Below, one piece after another: positions 4,818 through 7,191 of a DNA stretch of 7,191 bases (position 1 is its first letter; each line of letters starts with the position of its first letter). The stretch spans positions 1 to 7,191 of the forward strand of contig CANBZE010000095.1 in NCBI GenBank assembly GCA_947373775.1. The letters are read 5' to 3'. Source of the stretch: Alphaproteobacteria bacterium. GTDB taxonomy: Bacteria; Pseudomonadota; Alphaproteobacteria; Micropepsales; Micropepsaceae. Both the position numbers and the translations under genes were made by a program. The notes beneath the pieces are model-generated. The model did not search any database. It saw only the letters and a program-made list of their open reading frames with translations, and was not told the DNA's origin.

Positions 4818-7191
4818 CCTGGCTCGTCAAAGTGGCCCTGGACCGGCCCTATACCTTCATCGTCATGGCCCTGATGATCCTGATCTTCGGGCCTCTGGCG
4901 GCGTTGCGCACCCCCACCGACATCTTCCCCAATATCGGCATCCCCGTGATCGGCGCGGCGTTCAGCTATAGCGGGCTGTCGCCCGATGAAGTGAGCTCGC
5001 GCCTGCTGGCCGGTTACGAGCGCTTCCTCACCACCACCGTCAATGATGTCGAGCATGTCGAAAGCCAGTCGATGCAGGGCATCGGCATCGTCAAGATTTT
5101 CTTCCAGCCGAACGTCGATATCCGCCTGGCCACGGCGCAGCTCACGGCCGTGTCGCAGACCTCCATCCGCCAGATGCCGGCGGGCACCCAGCCGCCGCTG
5201 ATCCTGAACTACAGCGCCTCCACCGTGCCGGTGCTGCAGCTGGCCTTTTCCTCCAAGACACTGTCCGAGCAGCAGGTGCTGGACTATTCGCAGAACTTCG
5301 CCCGTCCACGCCTGACCACGGTGCAAGGCGCGGCGGTGCCCTATTCCTATGGCGGCAAGTTCCGCTCGGTGCAGATCGATCTGGATCCCAATGCCATGCA
5401 GGCGCGCGGATTATCGGCAACCGATGTGCAGAACGCCTTCGCCAGCCAGAACCAGATCACGCCGGCCGGCAACATCAAGATCGGCAGCTTCCAGTACGTG
5501 GTGAAGCTCAACAACGCCTCCGACACCATCCAGGGCATGAACGAGATGCCGGTGAAGGCCGTCAATGGCGGCACGGTTTTCCTGCACGATGTTGGCCATG
5601 TGCGCGACGGCAATACCGTGCAACAGAACATCGTGCATGTGGACGGCAACCGCGCGGTGCTTTCCACCGTGCTCAAGAACGGCCAGGCCTCCACCATCGA
5701 CGTGGTCAACGGCATCAAGGACGTCTTGCCGCTGCTGCGCCAGCAACTGCCGCCGGAACTGAAGATCGACGTGCTGGCCGACCAGTCGCTGTTCGTGAAG
5801 GCCGCCATCAACGGCGTGGTTCGCGAAGGCGCCATTGCCGCCGGCCTCACCAGCCTGATGATCCTGTTCTTCCTGGGCAGCTGGCGCTCCACCATCATCA
5901 TCGCCACCTCCATCCCGCTGGCGGTGCTTTGTGCGCTGATGGGATTGTGGGCGACGGGCCAGACACTCAACATCATGACCCTGGGCGGTCTGGCGCTGGC
6001 GGTCGGCATCCTGGTCGACGACGCCACCGTCACCATCGAGAACATCAACTGGCACCTGGAACACGGCAAAGGCGTCTATGACGCCATCATGGACGGCGCG
6101 CGGCAGATCACCCAACCGGCCTTTGTCTCCCTGCTCTGCATCTGCGTCAGCTTCGTGCCGATGTTCGCCCTTCAGGGCATCGCGGGCTTCCTGTTCGTGC
6201 CCATGGCCATGGCGGTGGTGTTCGCCATGATCGCCTCCTTCATCCTGTCGCGTACCCTGGTGCCGACCCTGTCGCTCTACCTGCTCAAGCCCCATGCCGA
6301 GGAGCATGCCGCGCTGGGCAACAACATGTTCGCGCGGTTGCAAAAGCGTTTCGAGGGCGCCTTCTCCGATACCCGCGAGGCCTATCGCAATCTTCTGGCG
6401 CTCGCGATGACGCGGCGGCGCCCCTTTGTGATTGGCTTCCTGGGAGCGGTGGCGCTTTCCATGCTGCTGGTGCCCTTCCTGGGCGAGGATTTTTTCCCCA
6501 CGGTGGATTCTGGCCAGATCACCCTGCATGCCCGCACCGCCGCCGGTACCCGCATCGAGGACACCACCCAGATCGTGGCCCAGATCGAACGCGAGGCCCG
6601 CAAGGTCATTCCCGCCCGCGAAGTGTCGACCATCATCGACAATGTCGGCCTGAACCAGAGCCCGACCAACATGATCTACAACAATACCGGCACCACCGGC
6701 CTGCAGGACGCCGACATCTTCATCACCTTGAACGAGGATCACGGCACCACGGCCAATTATGTCCGCGCCCTGCGCGAAAAGCTGCCACGCCTGTTCCCCA
6801 CGGTGACCTTCTATTTCCCGCCGCCCGACATCACCAGCCAGATCCTGAACTTCGGCCAGCCCTCGGCGCTGGACGTGCAGATCACCGGCACCGACCATGA
6901 CGCCACCGAAGCCTTCGGCTTCCGCATCCTGCGCCAGATTCGCAGCATTCCGGGGCTGGTGGATGGCCGCATGCAGCAGTCACGCAGCCAGCCGGTGCTG
7001 AACGTCAATGCCGACCGCGGCCGCATGGCCCAGCTTGGCCTGACCGAACGCGACGTCACCAATGCGCTGGGCACGGCGCTGGCCGGCACCTCGCAATCGG
7101 CGCCGAATTTCTGGGTCGACCCCCGCACCGGCGTTTCCTACGGCATCGTCTCGCAGACGCCGGAGTACCGGCTGAACTCGCTGGAAGCCCT
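4814..7191 (+). CDS. RND-superfamily efflux pump inner-membrane subunit (partial, 3' end missing)
   Basis: This is a proton-driven AcrB-like exporter subunit of a tripartite efflux pump. I read 792 codons open to the window edge; full-length members have about 1,020-1,050 residues. TM1 is near residues 14-32 (FIVMALMILIFGPLAALR), followed by the family sequence TPTDIFPNIGIPVIG and YSGLSPDEV. The first periplasmic porter region runs to about 330. TM2-TM6 lie at about 335-490. TM4 carries GILVDDATVTIENI, whose D402 and D403 correspond to the proton-relay pair D407/D408 of AcrB. TM7 is at about 536-557, after which the second periplasmic region begins (GEDFFPTVDSGQITLHARTA); FYFPPPDITSQILNFGQPSA lies further on. 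Overall it resembles the HAE-1-like clade rather than a heavy-metal (CzcA) pump, but substrates cannot be predicted. No membrane-fusion adaptor gene precedes it, so adaptor and outer-membrane genes, if linked, are downstream. It is transcribed divergently from the Rrf2 regulator. Confidence 0.93.
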   Translation, partial: MTWLVKVALDRPYTFIVMALMILIFGPLAALRTPTDIFPNIGIPVIGAAFSYSGLSPDEVSSRLLAGYERFLTTTVNDVEHVESQSMQGIGIVKIFFQPNVDIRLATAQLTAVSQTSIRQMPAGTQPPLILNYSASTVPVLQLAFSSKTLSEQQVLDYSQNFARPRLTTVQGAAVPYSYGGKFRSVQIDLDPNAMQARGLSATDVQNAFASQNQITPAGNIKIGSFQYVVKLNNASDTIQGMNEMPVKAVNGGTVFLHDVGHVRDGNTVQQNIVHVDGNRAVLSTVLKNGQASTIDVVNGIKDVLPLLRQQLPPELKIDVLADQSLFVKAAINGVVREGAIAAGLTSLMILFFLGSWRSTIIIATSIPLAVLCALMGLWATGQTLNIMTLGGLALAVGILVDDATVTIENINWHLEHGKGVYDAIMDGARQITQPAFVSLLCICVSFVPMFALQGIAGFLFVPMAMAVVFAMIASFILSRTLVPTLSLYLLKPHAEEHAALGNNMFARLQKRFEGAFSDTREAYRNLLALAMTRRRPFVIGFLGAVALSMLLVPFLGEDFFPTVDSGQITLHARTAAGTRIEDTTQIVAQIEREARKVIPAREVSTIIDNVGLNQSPTNMIYNNTGTTGLQDADIFITLNEDHGTTANYVRALREKLPRLFPTVTFYFPPPDITSQILNFGQPSALDVQITGTDHDATEAFGFRILRQIRSIPGLVDGRMQQSRSQPVLNVNADRGRMAQLGLTERDVTNALGTALAGTSQSAPNFWVDPRTGVSYGIVSQTPEYRLNSLEA

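Noticed and set aside
4555..4830. 92-residue N-terminal extension of the Rrf2 regulator
   Set aside because: The extension crosses the intergenic inverted repeat and the RND start, and the family starts at MISQKARYAL.
5411..6898. Long minus-strand open frame (495 codons) opposite the RND pump
   Set aside because: The product is rich in His, Gln, Gly, Asp and Arg, as expected from the reverse complement of a GC-rich membrane gene, while the sense frame is a clear RND protein.
4814..7191. The RND pump as part of the sulfate system
   Set aside because: It is divergent, belongs to a drug/solute export family, and is separated by a repeat element; adjacency alone does not support a link.

Overview
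The window looks like chromosomal DNA of a GC-rich alphaproteobacterium. I infer this from the GC- and CG-biased codon use, the protein families and the style of the intergenic hairpin; no single marker fixes the genus. It holds six protein-coding genes, two of them cut by the window edges, and no RNA gene, CRISPR array or insertion sequence that I can see.

Positions 1-4554 are a co-directional minus-strand block for sulfate uptake. In transcription order it contains an Rrf2-family regulator (4554-4120), an outer-membrane porin of the OprO/OprP type (3982-2492), a periplasmic sulfate-binding protein (2481-1492), and the ABC permeases CysT (1422-577) and CysW (580 to the left edge). The junctions are tight: 10 bp from porin to binding protein, 69 bp with a strong hairpin from binding protein to cysT, and a 4-bp ATGA overlap from cysT to cysW. 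The ATPase gene cysA is not in the window and would be expected just beyond position 1. Together the genes describe a full sulfate path: outer-membrane pore, periplasmic capture, inner-membrane channel.

The 137-bp gap between regulator and porin (3983-4119) is unusually AT-rich. It carries a 33-bp imperfect palindrome that covers a candidate -35 box, then a short hairpin in the presumed mRNA leader. A related but shorter palindrome sharing the half-site ATAGAG lies just upstream of the regulator gene. The simplest reading is that the Rrf2 protein, which has four clustered cysteines in its C-terminal half, controls both itself and the porin-sbp-cysTW operon. That link is inference.

The 259-bp divergent region 4555-4813 separates this block from a plus-strand gene. 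Its left half holds two adjoining GC-rich inverted repeats, of a kind typical of dispersed intergenic repeats. Its right half holds a TATAAT box, an 11-codon mini-ORF and a triplicated GACAG motif in front of the next start. From 4814 to the right edge runs the first 792 codons of an RND-superfamily multidrug-type efflux pump. It is probably unrelated to sulfate uptake, and no adaptor gene precedes it. No gene-free stretch exceeds 300 bases.
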